Assembly (NCBI GenBank): GCA_945870505.1
Contig: CAMBSN010000025.1
Span: 1-35,093 of the forward strand
Reading direction: 5' to 3'
DNA: 35,093 nucleotides
From: Candidatus Kuenenia stuttgartensis
GTDB taxonomy: Bacteria > Planctomycetota > Planctomycetia > Pirellulales > UBA1268
Part shown: positions 25,419 to 34,053 of the stretch, one piece after another
Layout: the number at the start of each line of letters is the position of its first letter
Numbering within the stretch: the first letter of the stretch is position 1
Notes under the pieces: model-generated
The model's database searches: none
Told to the model about the DNA's origin: nothing
Seen by the model: the letters and a program-made list of their open reading frames with translations, nothing else
Position numbers and translations under genes: made by a program

Positions 25419-26582
25419 ATGACCACGAGTCCGAACCCGTCCGGCACGGTTGTGCACGAAATCCGCTGGAGCGACGCGCTGCCCTGGTGGCTGCTGTTTC
25501 GCGCGGCGGCCACCGCCTTCTCGCCCACGGTGATCCTGCTCGCCGCGCTTGGTGCGGTGGCCACGTGGGCCGGCTGGTCGGCCTGCAACCAACTCGGCCT
25601 CGCCGGCGCCACTGGATTCGTCGACGTGGCCGCCCCCGTCGATGGCGGGCTGGTCCTCCCCACCGGACAGGGCAACGTCATGACCCCGCTGGCCCCGAGC
25701 CGCGGGGCCACCCCATGGCTGCACGACCTCGGCCTCAGGCTTCCGCGGCCCCTGGCGGAACTCGTCGCCATGGTGAGCGTTCCCTTCCGCCCGTCGGCCA
25801 CCGGCACTCAACTGCTCGGTGCCGCGGCGCGGCTCGCCTGGTTCGTGCTCGTCTGGTCGATCTTCGGCACCGGCATCACGCGGCACGTGGCGCTAAAACT
25901 GGTTGGCGAAGAGGCGCCGGGACCGGTTGGCGCCACCCTCTACGGCTCGCGAAAGTGGCTGCCCGCGTTCAACGCCGCCCTCTTCGTGATGGTCGGCATT
26001 CTCGCCTTGAGCATCCCCGGGGCGCTGCTCGGACTGGCGATGCGAACGGAGCTGGGCCTGGCGTTCGCGGGGGCCGTGTGGCCGCTCGTGCTACTCGGCG
26101 CGGTGGTGCTCGCCATCCTCGCGATCGGCGTCGTCGCCGGCTGGCCGCTGATGGTGGCAGCGGTGGGCGTGGAGCGGGCAGACAGCTTCCAGGCGATCTC
26201 GACGTCGTTTTCCTACCTCTACCAGCGTCCGCTGCACTATGCCTTCTATTCGCTGGTGGCGCTCGCTGTCGCCGTGCCCGCCATCGCGGTGGCGAGCCTG
26301 TTCGCCGACGCCACGGGCACGCTCGCCATGTGGGCAGCCAGTTTCGGAATGGGTCACGAACGTACGGCGGCAGTTCTCGACGGCCTCTCGGGCGTCGGAA
26401 GCGAGGCTTCGCGGTGGGGCGTGAAGGCGATCGCCTTCTGGAGCCGCGGCCTCGCTCACCTCCTCTCGTCGTTCGGCTGGGGCTATTTCTGGGCCATCGC
26501 CACCGCCGCCTACATGCTGCTGCGGCAAGACGTCGACGGCACCGAGCTCGATGAAGTGGTGATCGACGAGCCCGGCGAGTAG
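25419..26582 (+). CDS. Multi-pass inner-membrane protein of unknown function
   Basis: A 387-residue protein. ATG at 25419 has GAGGAG (25404-25409) nine bases upstream; a TTG at 25413 is the alternative. The first ~25 residues are cytosolic, then at least five or six hydrophobic segments follow: ILLAALGAVATWAGWSA, LAWFVLVWSIFGTGI, LFVMVGILALSIPGALLGLA, VLLGAVVLAILAIGVVAGW, YAFYSLVALAVAVPAIAVAS and YFWAIATAAYMLL. A loop with RWSDALPWWLLFRAA precedes the first one. The C-terminus is acidic (DGTELDEVVIDEPGE). I recognise no characterised family. It lies 126 bp after yacG and ends at a repeat-filled space. Confidence 0.85.
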   Translation: MTTSPNPSGTVVHEIRWSDALPWWLLFRAAATAFSPTVILLAALGAVATWAGWSACNQLGLAGATGFVDVAAPVDGGLVLPTGQGNVMTPLAPSRGATPWLHDLGLRLPRPLAELVAMVSVPFRPSATGTQLLGAAARLAWFVLVWSIFGTGITRHVALKLVGEEAPGPVGATLYGSRKWLPAFNAALFVMVGILALSIPGALLGLAMRTELGLAFAGAVWPLVLLGAVVLAILAIGVVAGWPLMVAAVGVERADSFQAISTSFSYLYQRPLHYAFYSLVALAVAVPAIAVASLFADATGTLAMWAASFGMGHERTAAVLDGLSGVGSEASRWGVKAIAFWSRGLAHLLSSFGWGYFWAIATAAYMLLRQDVDGTELDEVVIDEPGE

Positions 26583-26607
26583 GAGCTCGGGTTTTCAGCC
26601 TGCCGAA

Positions 26608-26690
26608 ACGTAGGTGCAGGTTGTCAACCTGCACCAGGCAGCATGACCGACGCGGGTTCACCGCAGGTTGCCAACCTGCGGCTACGTGTG
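26608..26690. repeat. Double-palindrome repeat unit 1
   Basis: An 83-bp unit bounded by ACGTAG and CTACGT. It contains two perfect 10-1-10 palindromes, centred near 26625 (GTGCAGGTTG arms) and 26671 (CCGCAGGTTG arms). It lies between convergent genes. It is 97-98% identical to unit 2 at 26720. Confidence 0.85.
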
Positions 26691-26719
26691 GAACGTTGCG
26701 ACGCAGATTTCCAACTCCT

Positions 26720-26802
26720 ACGTAGGTGCAGGTTGTCAACCTGCACCAAGCAGCATGACGGACGCGGGTTCACCGCAGGTTGCCAACCTGCGGCTACGTG
26801 TG
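26720..26802. repeat. Double-palindrome repeat unit 2
   Basis: A second 83-bp copy, 112 bp from the first, separated by 29 bp of unrelated sequence. It differs from unit 1 at only two positions (in the linker between the palindromes), so the duplication is recent or maintained by gene conversion. Both palindromes are exact. Confidence 0.85.
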
Positions 26803-26833
26803 CCGCGTGGATCGCACAGGCTGCAACCGTCGG

Positions 26834-27190
26834 CTACTTCGGCGACACGCGGTCGAGCAGCGCCGCCAGACCCTCCATCACCTCGCCACGGGTCGCGGCC
26901 GCATCGGCGCCGGCGGCGACCGCCGCCTCGAGCCGCTCCTTCCAGACGTGCGGCCCGAATGCCACGACCTTGCCGGCGGCTCCAGCCGCCTGCCGTCCTT
27001 GGGCGATCGTCGCCGACGGATCGGGGCACGACTGCACGTCGATCAGCACCACGTCGTAGGGGGCCGCGGCTGCCACGGAGGCAAGCGACGCCCGCACGTC
27101 GAGCGTGTCGCCGAGGCCGCGGGCCACGCCCGCGAGGCGGCTCGACGCCATCAGGTCGGACGACACCAGGAGAATCCGGCGGGAGTGCAT
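26834..27190 (-). CDS. Degenerate response-regulator receiver domain
   Basis: A 118-residue single-domain protein. ATG at 27190 has GAGG about 6 bp upstream; GTG at 27202 would extend it by four codons. The fold pattern is that of a CheY-like receiver: RRILLVSSD (acidic pocket reduced to Asp12), YDVVLIDVQ with Asp51 at the phosphoacceptor position, then VVAFGP where the conserved Thr/Ser is Gly79, and TRG where the conserved Lys is missing. It is therefore a pseudo-receiver that may bind partners without canonical phosphorylation. It lies 8 bp downstream of the P-II-like gene, so the two are probably cotranscribed. Confidence 0.72.
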   Translation of the reverse strand: MHSRRILLVSSDLMASSRLAGVARGLGDTLDVRASLASVAAAAPYDVVLIDVQSCPDPSATIAQGRQAAGAAGKVVAFGPHVWKERLEAAVAAGADAAATRGEVMEGLAALLDRVSPK

Positions 27191-27198
27191 CTCGTTCC

Positions 27199-27504
27199 TC
27201 ACACTGCCTCGGGACCGCGGACTACGCGGTAGACCTGCACGGCGTCGTGCATCGGCAGCACGAACACCCGGCTGGTGGCATCGCCCCCCGCCGCCAGCAC
27301 GTCCGAGATCACCGCCACGGTGCGTTCGAGGAAGTCGTCGTTGACGGCGATCTCGAGCATCGTCTGCTGGGCGAGCGGATCCGGCGTCGCCAGGTCGTAG
27401 CCGTGGGCGTCGCAGACCGTCATCCTCGTCACCTGGACGGCGTCGAGCGCCTGACGGACGCTCTCCACCTCGGCTGGCTTGATCACTGCGACAACGAGAC
27501 GCAT
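27199..27504 (-). CDS. P-II-like protein with shortened T-loop
   Basis: A 101-residue relative of GlnB/GlnK trimeric regulators. MRLVVAVIKPAEVESVRQAL and VTRMTVCDAHGYD match the first beta-alpha-beta of P-II, and RVFVLPMHDAVQVYRVVRG the last strand. The T-loop segment is about 13 residues shorter than in GlnB and carries no tyrosine for uridylylation. The B-loop TGxxGDGKI is replaced by AGGDATSRV. The AGGAGG ribosome site is 4 bp before ATG. It may still be a trimeric nucleotide or metabolite sensor, but the classic partners and modification are unlikely. It lies between the metalloprotease gene and the receiver gene on the same strand. Confidence 0.8.
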   Translation of the reverse strand: MRLVVAVIKPAEVESVRQALDAVQVTRMTVCDAHGYDLATPDPLAQQTMLEIAVNDDFLERTVAVISDVLAAGGDATSRVFVLPMHDAVQVYRVVRGPEAV

Positions 27505-27524
27505 GCGGCCTCCTGGCGACCGGA

Positions 27525-30272
27525 TCAGGGACGCGGCATCACGACGCTCGCGTCGAGCGCCTTGGTGATCCGCGCGTCGAGATCGACGAGATGGGCTCGC
27601 GAGTAATCGTCGAGTTTCACGTCGCCCTTCGCCAGCAGGCCTTTGATCGAGGCTGACAGGTCTCGCAGTCGCGCCGCCGCGATCGCCTGGGCGTCGGCCG
27701 AGGCGACGGTGCCGAGCGTGATCCCGCAGAGCCGGGAAACATAGGCCCGCTGGAGTCCGCGGCGGAGGCTCGAGATCGCCGGCTTGCGGACGGTGTAGTC
27801 GCCGGGGCCGGTCGCCTCCACCTCGGCCATCACCGCCGTGGAGAGCCGTGCGAGGAGCTCCGCCACGGTGAATGCGTCTTGGTGAGCCGCGACCTTCAGC
27901 TCGCCGTCGCTGATCCGGTCGAGCGTGACAGGGTCGAGCAGCCTGCCGAGCACGCGGTCTTGCCACATCAGCACCACGTCGTGCACGGGATAGTCTTCGC
28001 GGTCCACCTCGGGACTACCCCAGTGAGACCACTTCGTGGCCACGAGCTGATTGAGGAGTTCCGGCGGGAACGTGAAAGGCTCGGCGGCGAACATCTGCCT
28101 CTCGAGCAGGTCGAGTGCCTCCCGCTGCTTCGCTGCGTCCACCACCGCGAATGGCGGCCTCGCGTTGGGATCGCCCTTGTGGCTTCGCGACGTGGCCACA
28201 CCTCCCACGAGTCGTGAAGCGAAGGCCATCGCCTGACCGTGCGTGGAGAGGAGCACGCCAAACGCCTGCCGCACCCGCTCGTAGCCGGGCGTGTCGCCGT
28301 CGGCCTGCTTGGCGGTAATCCGTTCGGCGATCTCGGGCATCAGCTGGGCGACGAGTTCGGCACGCGTGCGGGCGAACTCGAGCGGATCACTGCCAAGGTC
28401 GAAGCGGTTTGAGAACGGATCGGGGTCGCCCGCCTCGGTGTCTTCGTCGGTGGCGTAGGCGAGTTCGGCCGCGCCGCTCCGCTCGGCGATCTTCCTGAGT
28501 TCTCCGCGTTCTGCCTCGGGCGAACCGCCTGGCAGCGGCTTGTAGCCATACTCGATCGCCCAGGTATCGTAGGGACCGAGGTGGGCGGCGTAATACTCTC
28601 CCTGCGTCTTGCCCTTCGGCATGATGTTTGCGGGAAGGTAGTCCATCACGCTTGTGCTGCCGCCCGACTGGGAGGTCTTCGCGACGTCGTTCATGTCGGC
28701 CAGCGACCGGAACGCCGAGCCCTTGAAGTTGTGCCGCAAGCCAAGCGTGTGGCCCACCTCGTGCATGGCGACCAGCTTCAGGCCCTGGGTGACGAGCTTC
28801 TCCTTCTCCTGCTCGGAGAGACCTCCGCCGGCGCTCACCGCCAGCGCGGTGGCGGCCAGCGCCGTCTCGCGGGCGTGGCCGTCGAAGAGGTGGCAGCCGC
28901 AGGCCGCGTCGCCGAGGCCCGTACGGCCGACGGGCGCTGCGCCCGTCAACTCCGCCACCGACTGCGGTGTGAACGTCTCATACTGCTGCCGCCAGAACTG
29001 GAGGAAGTCGCCGTCGAAGATGATGTCGGCGTCGAGAATCTGTCCGGTTCGCGGATTCACCCGCGACGGCCCCATGGCAAAGCTCTGTCCGGCGGTGATC
29101 CAGCGGAAGGTGTTGTAGTTGACGTCCTCCGCATCCCAGTCGGCGGCATCGGGCTGCTGGCGGACCTCGATGGCGGTCGCGAACCCGGCCTTCTCGAAGG
29201 CCTCGTTCCATGCCTCGATCCCCTCGCGGATCGGCTGCCGGTGGCGGAAGGGCACCGTCCGCTCGATCCAGAAGACGATTGGCTTCTTCGGCGGGGAGAC
29301 GGTGGCCGATGGATCGGCCTTCTCGAGGTGCCAGCGGTTGATGTAGCGGACGAAGCGGTCCTCGTCGACCTGCTGAGAGAAGTCCTTGAGGGCCGTGACG
29401 AAGTAGCCCACGCGGTCGTCGGCGAGCCGCGGCTTGTAGGAGTTCTGCGGGAGAAGACTGATCGAGTAGTGAACGTTGACCGTGGCGCCGCGGGAGTCGG
29501 GCACGGTGTCGAACTCGGCCGTGCCTCCGGAGCCATACGTGGCCGCAACCTGGAGTTCGATGTTGTCGGGAAAGCCCTTCGCGCTTGCCCACGTCGAGCG
29601 GTCGGCGGCGAACGAGAAGCCCGGCAGCGATCGCGAGATCTGCGGCAGGTCGCTGAAGAAGATCTTGGCGAGATCGATCACATGGCCGCCGGCGGGGCCG
29701 GTGGTGATGATCGGCACGCTGAACAGCACGCTGTCGGTATAGGCCAGTCCGACGGCCCTCTCCTCGGGGCTCCCCTTGTCGGCGAAGAAGCGGACGTTCT
29801 TGCGGACCACGTGAATGGTGTCGTCCACCTTGCGAAGCGTCCAGATCCAGTCGTCTCCGGAACCGACGCTCATGCCGCCGAGGATCGAGCGGTCTCCGAT
29901 GCCGCGAGCGATCGAGATCAGCACGAAGAGTTCCTTGCCGAGCAGCGCCTCCGGCACCTCGGCGTAGACCTTGTCGTCCTTGCGCCACAGCGGGATCAGC
30001 CCGTCCGTTTTCCGCGCGTCTTTGAAGGCGACCGCGAACGTCGGCTTGGCGGTTTTGTCGGACGGCTGCGGAGCCGGCGTGGCGGCCGCCGGCGGGGTGG
30101 ACGGAGGCGTTGCGGGGGCGGGCGTGTCGGCCTTCGCCGGCTCGGGCGTGGCGGCATCTTGGCCGCGTATCATGCCCCCACCACCGCCCCAGGCAACCGC
30201 GATCGCAACGCACGCGACCCCGAGCCAGCCCGTGTGCGACCGGGGCGATCGTGCGTCACCCATCAGCATCAT
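27525..30272 (-). CDS. Secreted zinc-dependent metalloprotease (DUF5117-type)
   Basis: A 915-residue exported zincin. ATG at 30272 has GGGAG upstream; two further in-frame ATGs (30269, 30263) are alternatives. Residues ~15-36 are a signal peptide or anchor (LGVACVAIAVAWGG). A Pro/Ala/Thr-rich linker follows (about 40-68). A conserved N-terminal domain (GLIPLWRKDDKVYAEVPEALL) and the WIERTVPFRHRQPIREGIEAWNEAFEKAGF block are typical of the DUF5117/DUF4953 zinc protease family. The active site is HEVGHTLGLRHNFKGS: His504, Glu505, His508, and His514 as third ligand. A C-terminal helical domain of ~200 residues follows. Its partner genes downstream (P-II-like and receiver) have no clear functional link. 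Confidence 0.88.
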   Translation of the reverse strand: MMLMGDARSPRSHTGWLGVACVAIAVAWGGGGGMIRGQDAATPEPAKADTPAPATPPSTPPAAATPAPQPSDKTAKPTFAVAFKDARKTDGLIPLWRKDDKVYAEVPEALLGKELFVLISIARGIGDRSILGGMSVGSGDDWIWTLRKVDDTIHVVRKNVRFFADKGSPEERAVGLAYTDSVLFSVPIITTGPAGGHVIDLAKIFFSDLPQISRSLPGFSFAADRSTWASAKGFPDNIELQVAATYGSGGTAEFDTVPDSRGATVNVHYSISLLPQNSYKPRLADDRVGYFVTALKDFSQQVDEDRFVRYINRWHLEKADPSATVSPPKKPIVFWIERTVPFRHRQPIREGIEAWNEAFEKAGFATAIEVRQQPDAADWDAEDVNYNTFRWITAGQSFAMGPSRVNPRTGQILDADIIFDGDFLQFWRQQYETFTPQSVAELTGAAPVGRTGLGDAACGCHLFDGHARETALAATALAVSAGGGLSEQEKEKLVTQGLKLVAMHEVGHTLGLRHNFKGSAFRSLADMNDVAKTSQSGGSTSVMDYLPANIMPKGKTQGEYYAAHLGPYDTWAIEYGYKPLPGGSPEAERGELRKIAERSGAAELAYATDEDTEAGDPDPFSNRFDLGSDPLEFARTRAELVAQLMPEIAERITAKQADGDTPGYERVRQAFGVLLSTHGQAMAFASRLVGGVATSRSHKGDPNARPPFAVVDAAKQREALDLLERQMFAAEPFTFPPELLNQLVATKWSHWGSPEVDREDYPVHDVVLMWQDRVLGRLLDPVTLDRISDGELKVAAHQDAFTVAELLARLSTAVMAEVEATGPGDYTVRKPAISSLRRGLQRAYVSRLCGITLGTVASADAQAIAAARLRDLSASIKGLLAKGDVKLDDYSRAHLVDLDARITKALDASVVMPRP

Positions 30273-30333
30273 GAATCTCCCAGAGGTCCGAAAAACGTCG
30301 ACGATCACGGTTTCCGAAGCGTAGCATCGCGGT

Positions 30334-31434
30334 GTGAGGCGGACCAATTCCAGGTATGACGGCGACGCGATGCTGCTCTCGGAAGTCAACGACGGCGGTT
30401 TCCGGTCGGCTTGCACGGCGTGGCTGGGCGACCGCGACGCCGTCGTTGAGCGGCTCGCGACGGACGCCTTCAGCGGTTCAGCGATCGTCCGCGTCTGCGA
30501 CGGCGATCCCGAGGGCGACCTCGTGCTCAAGTCGTTCCCGGCGAAGGCGCGGCCACGGATCGCGTGGGTGCACGGGCTGATGGCCAGCCTCCGAGCAGCA
30601 GGGTGCCGTGAGGTTCCCGCGGTGGTGACTGGCCGATCGGGCGGCACCGTCGTCGAGGATGGATGCGGGTGGGCGTGGGAGGCCGTGCGATTCGTTTCTG
30701 GCGTGGCGACCGACGAGCCTTCCGTCGGTCAGGCGAGAGCGGCGTCCGCAGCGGTCGCGCGGCTTCACCTCGCTGCGGCCGCGTGGCCAGCCGCCCCACC
30801 CCGGGTTGCGGTGCCGCCGGCGGTGACGCGGCGAATCGAGCAGGCGGGGCGGATGCTCTCGGAGCCGTGGCACTTCGTCGCGACGCTCGGCGGCGCAGTC
30901 ACCTCGCTTGGCGACGCCATGGCGGCCCGGCTCGTACAGGCGACGGCGATCGCCCGAGAGACGGGGCTCTCAGGAGCTTTGCAGCGGGTCATGGCGGAGC
31001 GTGCCATGCCGGCAATGCTGCAGGCGGTGGTTCGCGACCTCTGGTCGAGCCATGTGCTGTTCGCCACCGACGAGCCCACGCGAGTGGCGGGAATCGTCGA
31101 CTTTCATGCAGCGGCGGTTGACACGCCGGCAACGGATCTCGCCAGGTTGCTTGGGAGTTGGTGTCGCGGGCCTGCGATTCCTGTGGACGACGCGTGCCGC
31201 GAAGCCCTCGCAGCCTACGAGTCGATTCGGCCGCTGACCGCGGAAGAGCACCGCCTCGTCCCCTGGCTTGACGCCACCGCCACGATCTTCGGCCTCGACA
31301 ACTGGTTTCGCTGGGTTCTCGTGGAAGGTAGGCGATTTGAGTGTTCTGAGCGGGTTTTCGAGCGGGTCGATCGGCTGGTGGGTAGGCTGCCTGAGGCGGT
31401 GGCCTGGCTCGGGGGCCGGCAGGGCCCAGTTTGA
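30334..31434 (+). CDS. Aminoglycoside-phosphotransferase-like kinase-fold protein
   Basis: A 366-residue protein. GTG at 30334 is used, with ATG at 30370 (MLLSEVNDGG) the alternative; neither has a strong ribosome site. The fold resembles APH/ChoK kinases: LVLKSFP with Lys66 as the nucleotide-binding lysine, RDLWSSHVLF (234-243) with Asp235 at the catalytic position, and GIVDFHAA with Asp256 at the metal position. The motif departs from HGDLHPGNVLF: the usual His is Arg and the Asn is His, so activity may be altered. A substrate cannot be assigned. It is divergent from the metalloprotease (61 bp apart), and its stop codon overlaps the -35 of the next gene's proposed promoter. Confidence 0.72.
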   Translation: MRRTNSRYDGDAMLLSEVNDGGFRSACTAWLGDRDAVVERLATDAFSGSAIVRVCDGDPEGDLVLKSFPAKARPRIAWVHGLMASLRAAGCREVPAVVTGRSGGTVVEDGCGWAWEAVRFVSGVATDEPSVGQARAASAAVARLHLAAAAWPAAPPRVAVPPAVTRRIEQAGRMLSEPWHFVATLGGAVTSLGDAMAARLVQATAIARETGLSGALQRVMAERAMPAMLQAVVRDLWSSHVLFATDEPTRVAGIVDFHAAAVDTPATDLARLLGSWCRGPAIPVDDACREALAAYESIRPLTAEEHRLVPWLDATATIFGLDNWFRWVLVEGRRFECSERVFERVDRLVGRLPEAVAWLGGRQGPV

Positions 31435-31460
31435 CCTTCGAAAAGTGCAGTTTGTAGACT
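31431..31460 (+). promoter_or_regulatory. Possible sigma-70-type promoter upstream of the dsbD-like gene
   Basis: TTGACC (31431-31436) and TAGACT (31455-31460) with an 18-bp spacer match the -35 and -10 hexamers 5/6 and 4/6. A perfect 6-bp hairpin, ACCCAA-GGA-TTGGGT (31476-31490), lies in the predicted leader. Confidence 0.4.
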
Positions 31461-31548
31461 TTTCTCATCGAAAACACCCAAGGATTGGGTCGTCCAGTTG
31501 TGGGAGTCGTTCCCGGCTCCCGCCTCTCCCTCCTCCCCGACGGATCGC

Positions 31549-34032
31549 ATGCCTTTTCACGCTCGCTTCTTGGTCCGGGGAGCCGTTGTGCTGCTCGGTG
31601 CGATTGCCTTTGGCTCGGCCGCCGTCGCGGTGGCCGGCGACCTCGCTGGCCCGCTCGGTGCTTCTCAGCCGCTGGCAACGAATCCGCTAGCGGACGTGAC
31701 CGCGGCCCTGGGTGAGCCGGTAACCATCTCGGCGGCCATTGAACCGGGGCACAACGGCAACCCCGACGTGGTGGCCGTCACCGCCACGTTGGAGGAAGGC
31801 TGGCATCTCTATGCCGTCACCCAGAAGCCCGGCGGCCCGATTGCCACCCGCATCAAACTTGCCGACGACTCGCCCCGCACGGTGGCTGGCGGTTTCGCCC
31901 CGGATTCAGAGCCACACAAGCGGACGGTCGACGACGTGCCCGCCTGGAAGGGCCTTGTGATCGAGGAGCATTCGGGCAAGGTCATCTGGCGAGCGCCGCT
32001 ACACCCTGGCTCCGGGGATGTTCGTGGGTCGGTGAGCCTCCAACTCTGCCAGGACACCACGTGCCTGCCCCCGCAGACGATGCCTTTCACGGCCGTTTCT
32101 GAAGCAGCCTCCATCGGTGGCACCCCGCCGGCGAGCCTGGACTTCGTGGAGCATGTGCCCGAACGCACGCACGCGAAGATCCGGGCGGCGGTGGGCACGG
32201 CAGCCGATGGATCGCTGCCCCTGGTCGTGGAGTTGGTGCCGGACGACGGCTGGCACCTCTACCGGCCCGCCGACACGGCCAAGAGTGCCGTCGGTCAGGG
32301 TAAACCCACGATCGTCTCGTCGGGCACGGCTGCCGACTCCGCGGTCGCCCGGGCCAGCGTGACGAAGGCCACTCCGACCACGCACGCGGAACTCGTGGAG
32401 GCCGGGGCGGTGGACGGCCCGATCACGCTCGAGATCGTGCTCTCGCGGCCGGCCGACGCCACGGGCCCGCTGGAGACGGTGATCGGGTTTCAGACCTGCA
32501 GCGATCAGACCTGCGATCCGCCAACGGCCGTGCGATTGACCGTGTCGCCGCCAGCCGCCGGGCAGTCGGGCGGGGGCGTCGCGTTTGCCGCAGCGAAGTA
32601 TGCAGAGGCCGCCAAGGGCGTGCAACCGCTGGTGGCGGCGGCGACCGCATCGCCTGCGTCAACACCGGTGGCCGCCGCGCCGGGCGTGCCTGCGATGGGG
32701 GCGGCTCCGGCGACGGCCTCGATGCCCGCGGTTGGCCCCGCGCCGGCCGCATCGATTTCGCTGCCACTGGCGCTGTTGATGGGCCTCGCCGGCGGTCTGC
32801 TCCTCAACCTCATGCCCTGCGTGCTGCCGGTGCTCGGGCTGAAGCTGATGTCGTTCGCCCAGCAGTCGGGCCGCGACCGCCGCGAGGTATTTCAGATGAA
32901 TCTCTGGTACTGCGCGGGGGTGTTCGCCGTGTTCTTCGCGCTGGCCACGGCGAGCGTGGCGGCCAACATCGGCCTCGGCAACGCCAACCTTGCCTGGGGC
33001 GAGCAGTTCACGTCTGCCGGCTTCAACATCGCGATGATCGCGGTGGTGTTTGCATTCGCGCTCTCGTTTCTGGGGATCTGGGAACTGCCGATTCCGGGGT
33101 TCATCGGCGAGAAGGCGGGCCACGTGCAGTCGCAGGAGGGGCCGGCCGGCTCGCTTCTCAAGGGCGTGCTCAGCACGGTGCTGGCGACGCCCTGCAGCGG
33201 CCCCTTTCTCGGGCCTGTCTTCGGCTTCACGCTCACGCAGCCGACGGCCGTCACCTATGCCGTGTTCGGGGCAATCGCCACCGGCATGTGCCTGCCGTAC
33301 GTACTCGTCGGGATGATCCCGGGGCTGGTGAAGTTCCTGCCGAAGCCAGGTGCGTGGATGGCCACGTTCAAGGAGCTGCTCGGCTTCGTGATGCTTGGCA
33401 CGGTGGTCTACCTGTTCACGATCCTGCACCACGAGTGGTTTGTGCCCACCCTCGCGCTCCTCGTGGGCATCTGGGCGGCCTGCTGGTGGGTGGGCAAGGG
33501 GCAGGAGATGACGGGCACCGTCGGCTTCGGTCGGTGGGTGCAGGCAGTCTCGGCGGCCGCGTTGATCGGCTGGGGCGCGTTCACACTGTTGGCCCCAGGC
33601 GATTCGCTGATCGAATGGCAACAGCCCTTCAGTCGCGAGCGGATCGCCGAGCTGCGGCGGAGCGGCGCGACCGTGATGGTCGACTTCTCGGCCGACTGGT
33701 GCCCGACCTGCAAGTTCAACCTGGCATATGCGATCGAAACCAACCGGGTGAAGGCGGCGGTCGAAAAGAATCGCGTCGTCCCGGTGCTCGCCGACTGGAC
33801 CGATGGCTCGAACGAGATCAAGGTGGCGCTCGAGGGTTTGCAGAGCCGCTCGATCCCGGTGCTGGCGATCTATCCGGCGGCGACGCCCGGCGGTGAGTGT
33901 CCTGAGCCGATTGTGCTCCGCGACCTGATCACCGAGTCGCAGGTGCTCGAGGCGCTGGAGAAGGCCGGCCCGTCGAATCCAGGCGCGGAGCCGGTGCGCT
34001 CCGCGTCGGCCAGCCGTTCGGGCGGCCACTGA
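31549..34032 (+). CDS. dsbD: DsbD-like thiol:disulfide interchange protein with duplicated N-terminal domain
   Basis: Transfers electrons from cytosolic thioredoxin across the membrane to periplasmic thiol proteins. 827 residues. ATG at 31549 begins a signal peptide (MPFHARFLVRGAVVLLGAIAFGSA). Two DsbD alpha-type domains follow, each with a CxxxxC pair: Cys167/Cys172 (CQDTTC) and Cys317/Cys322 (CSDQTC). An Ala/Pro-rich linker (about 355-405) leads to the transmembrane beta domain with its two redox cysteines, Cys424 (LMPCVLPVLG) and Cys549 (ATPCSGPFLGP), and about eight helices. The C-terminal gamma domain is thioredoxin-like with WCPTCK (Cys718/Cys721). E. coli DsbD has one alpha domain, so the duplication is unusual. 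Confidence 0.92.
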   Translation: MPFHARFLVRGAVVLLGAIAFGSAAVAVAGDLAGPLGASQPLATNPLADVTAALGEPVTISAAIEPGHNGNPDVVAVTATLEEGWHLYAVTQKPGGPIATRIKLADDSPRTVAGGFAPDSEPHKRTVDDVPAWKGLVIEEHSGKVIWRAPLHPGSGDVRGSVSLQLCQDTTCLPPQTMPFTAVSEAASIGGTPPASLDFVEHVPERTHAKIRAAVGTAADGSLPLVVELVPDDGWHLYRPADTAKSAVGQGKPTIVSSGTAADSAVARASVTKATPTTHAELVEAGAVDGPITLEIVLSRPADATGPLETVIGFQTCSDQTCDPPTAVRLTVSPPAAGQSGGGVAFAAAKYAEAAKGVQPLVAAATASPASTPVAAAPGVPAMGAAPATASMPAVGPAPAASISLPLALLMGLAGGLLLNLMPCVLPVLGLKLMSFAQQSGRDRREVFQMNLWYCAGVFAVFFALATASVAANIGLGNANLAWGEQFTSAGFNIAMIAVVFAFALSFLGIWELPIPGFIGEKAGHVQSQEGPAGSLLKGVLSTVLATPCSGPFLGPVFGFTLTQPTAVTYAVFGAIATGMCLPYVLVGMIPGLVKFLPKPGAWMATFKELLGFVMLGTVVYLFTILHHEWFVPTLALLVGIWAACWWVGKGQEMTGTVGFGRWVQAVSAAALIGWGAFTLLAPGDSLIEWQQPFSRERIAELRRSGATVMVDFSADWCPTCKFNLAYAIETNRVKAAVEKNRVVPVLADWTDGSNEIKVALEGLQSRSIPVLAIYPAATPGGECPEPIVLRDLITESQVLEALEKAGPSNPGAEPVRSASASRSGGH

Positions 34033-34053
34033 TCCGAAGAGGCGTCGGTTCGG

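Noticed and set aside
26608..26802. CRISPR-like array
   Set aside because: Only two 83-bp units with one 29-bp spacer, each internally palindromic, and no cas genes; fits a REP/BIME family.
28581..30359. 592-codon open frame on the + strand
   Set aside because: Lies antisense to the metalloprotease; composition is a codon shadow and no family motif is visible.
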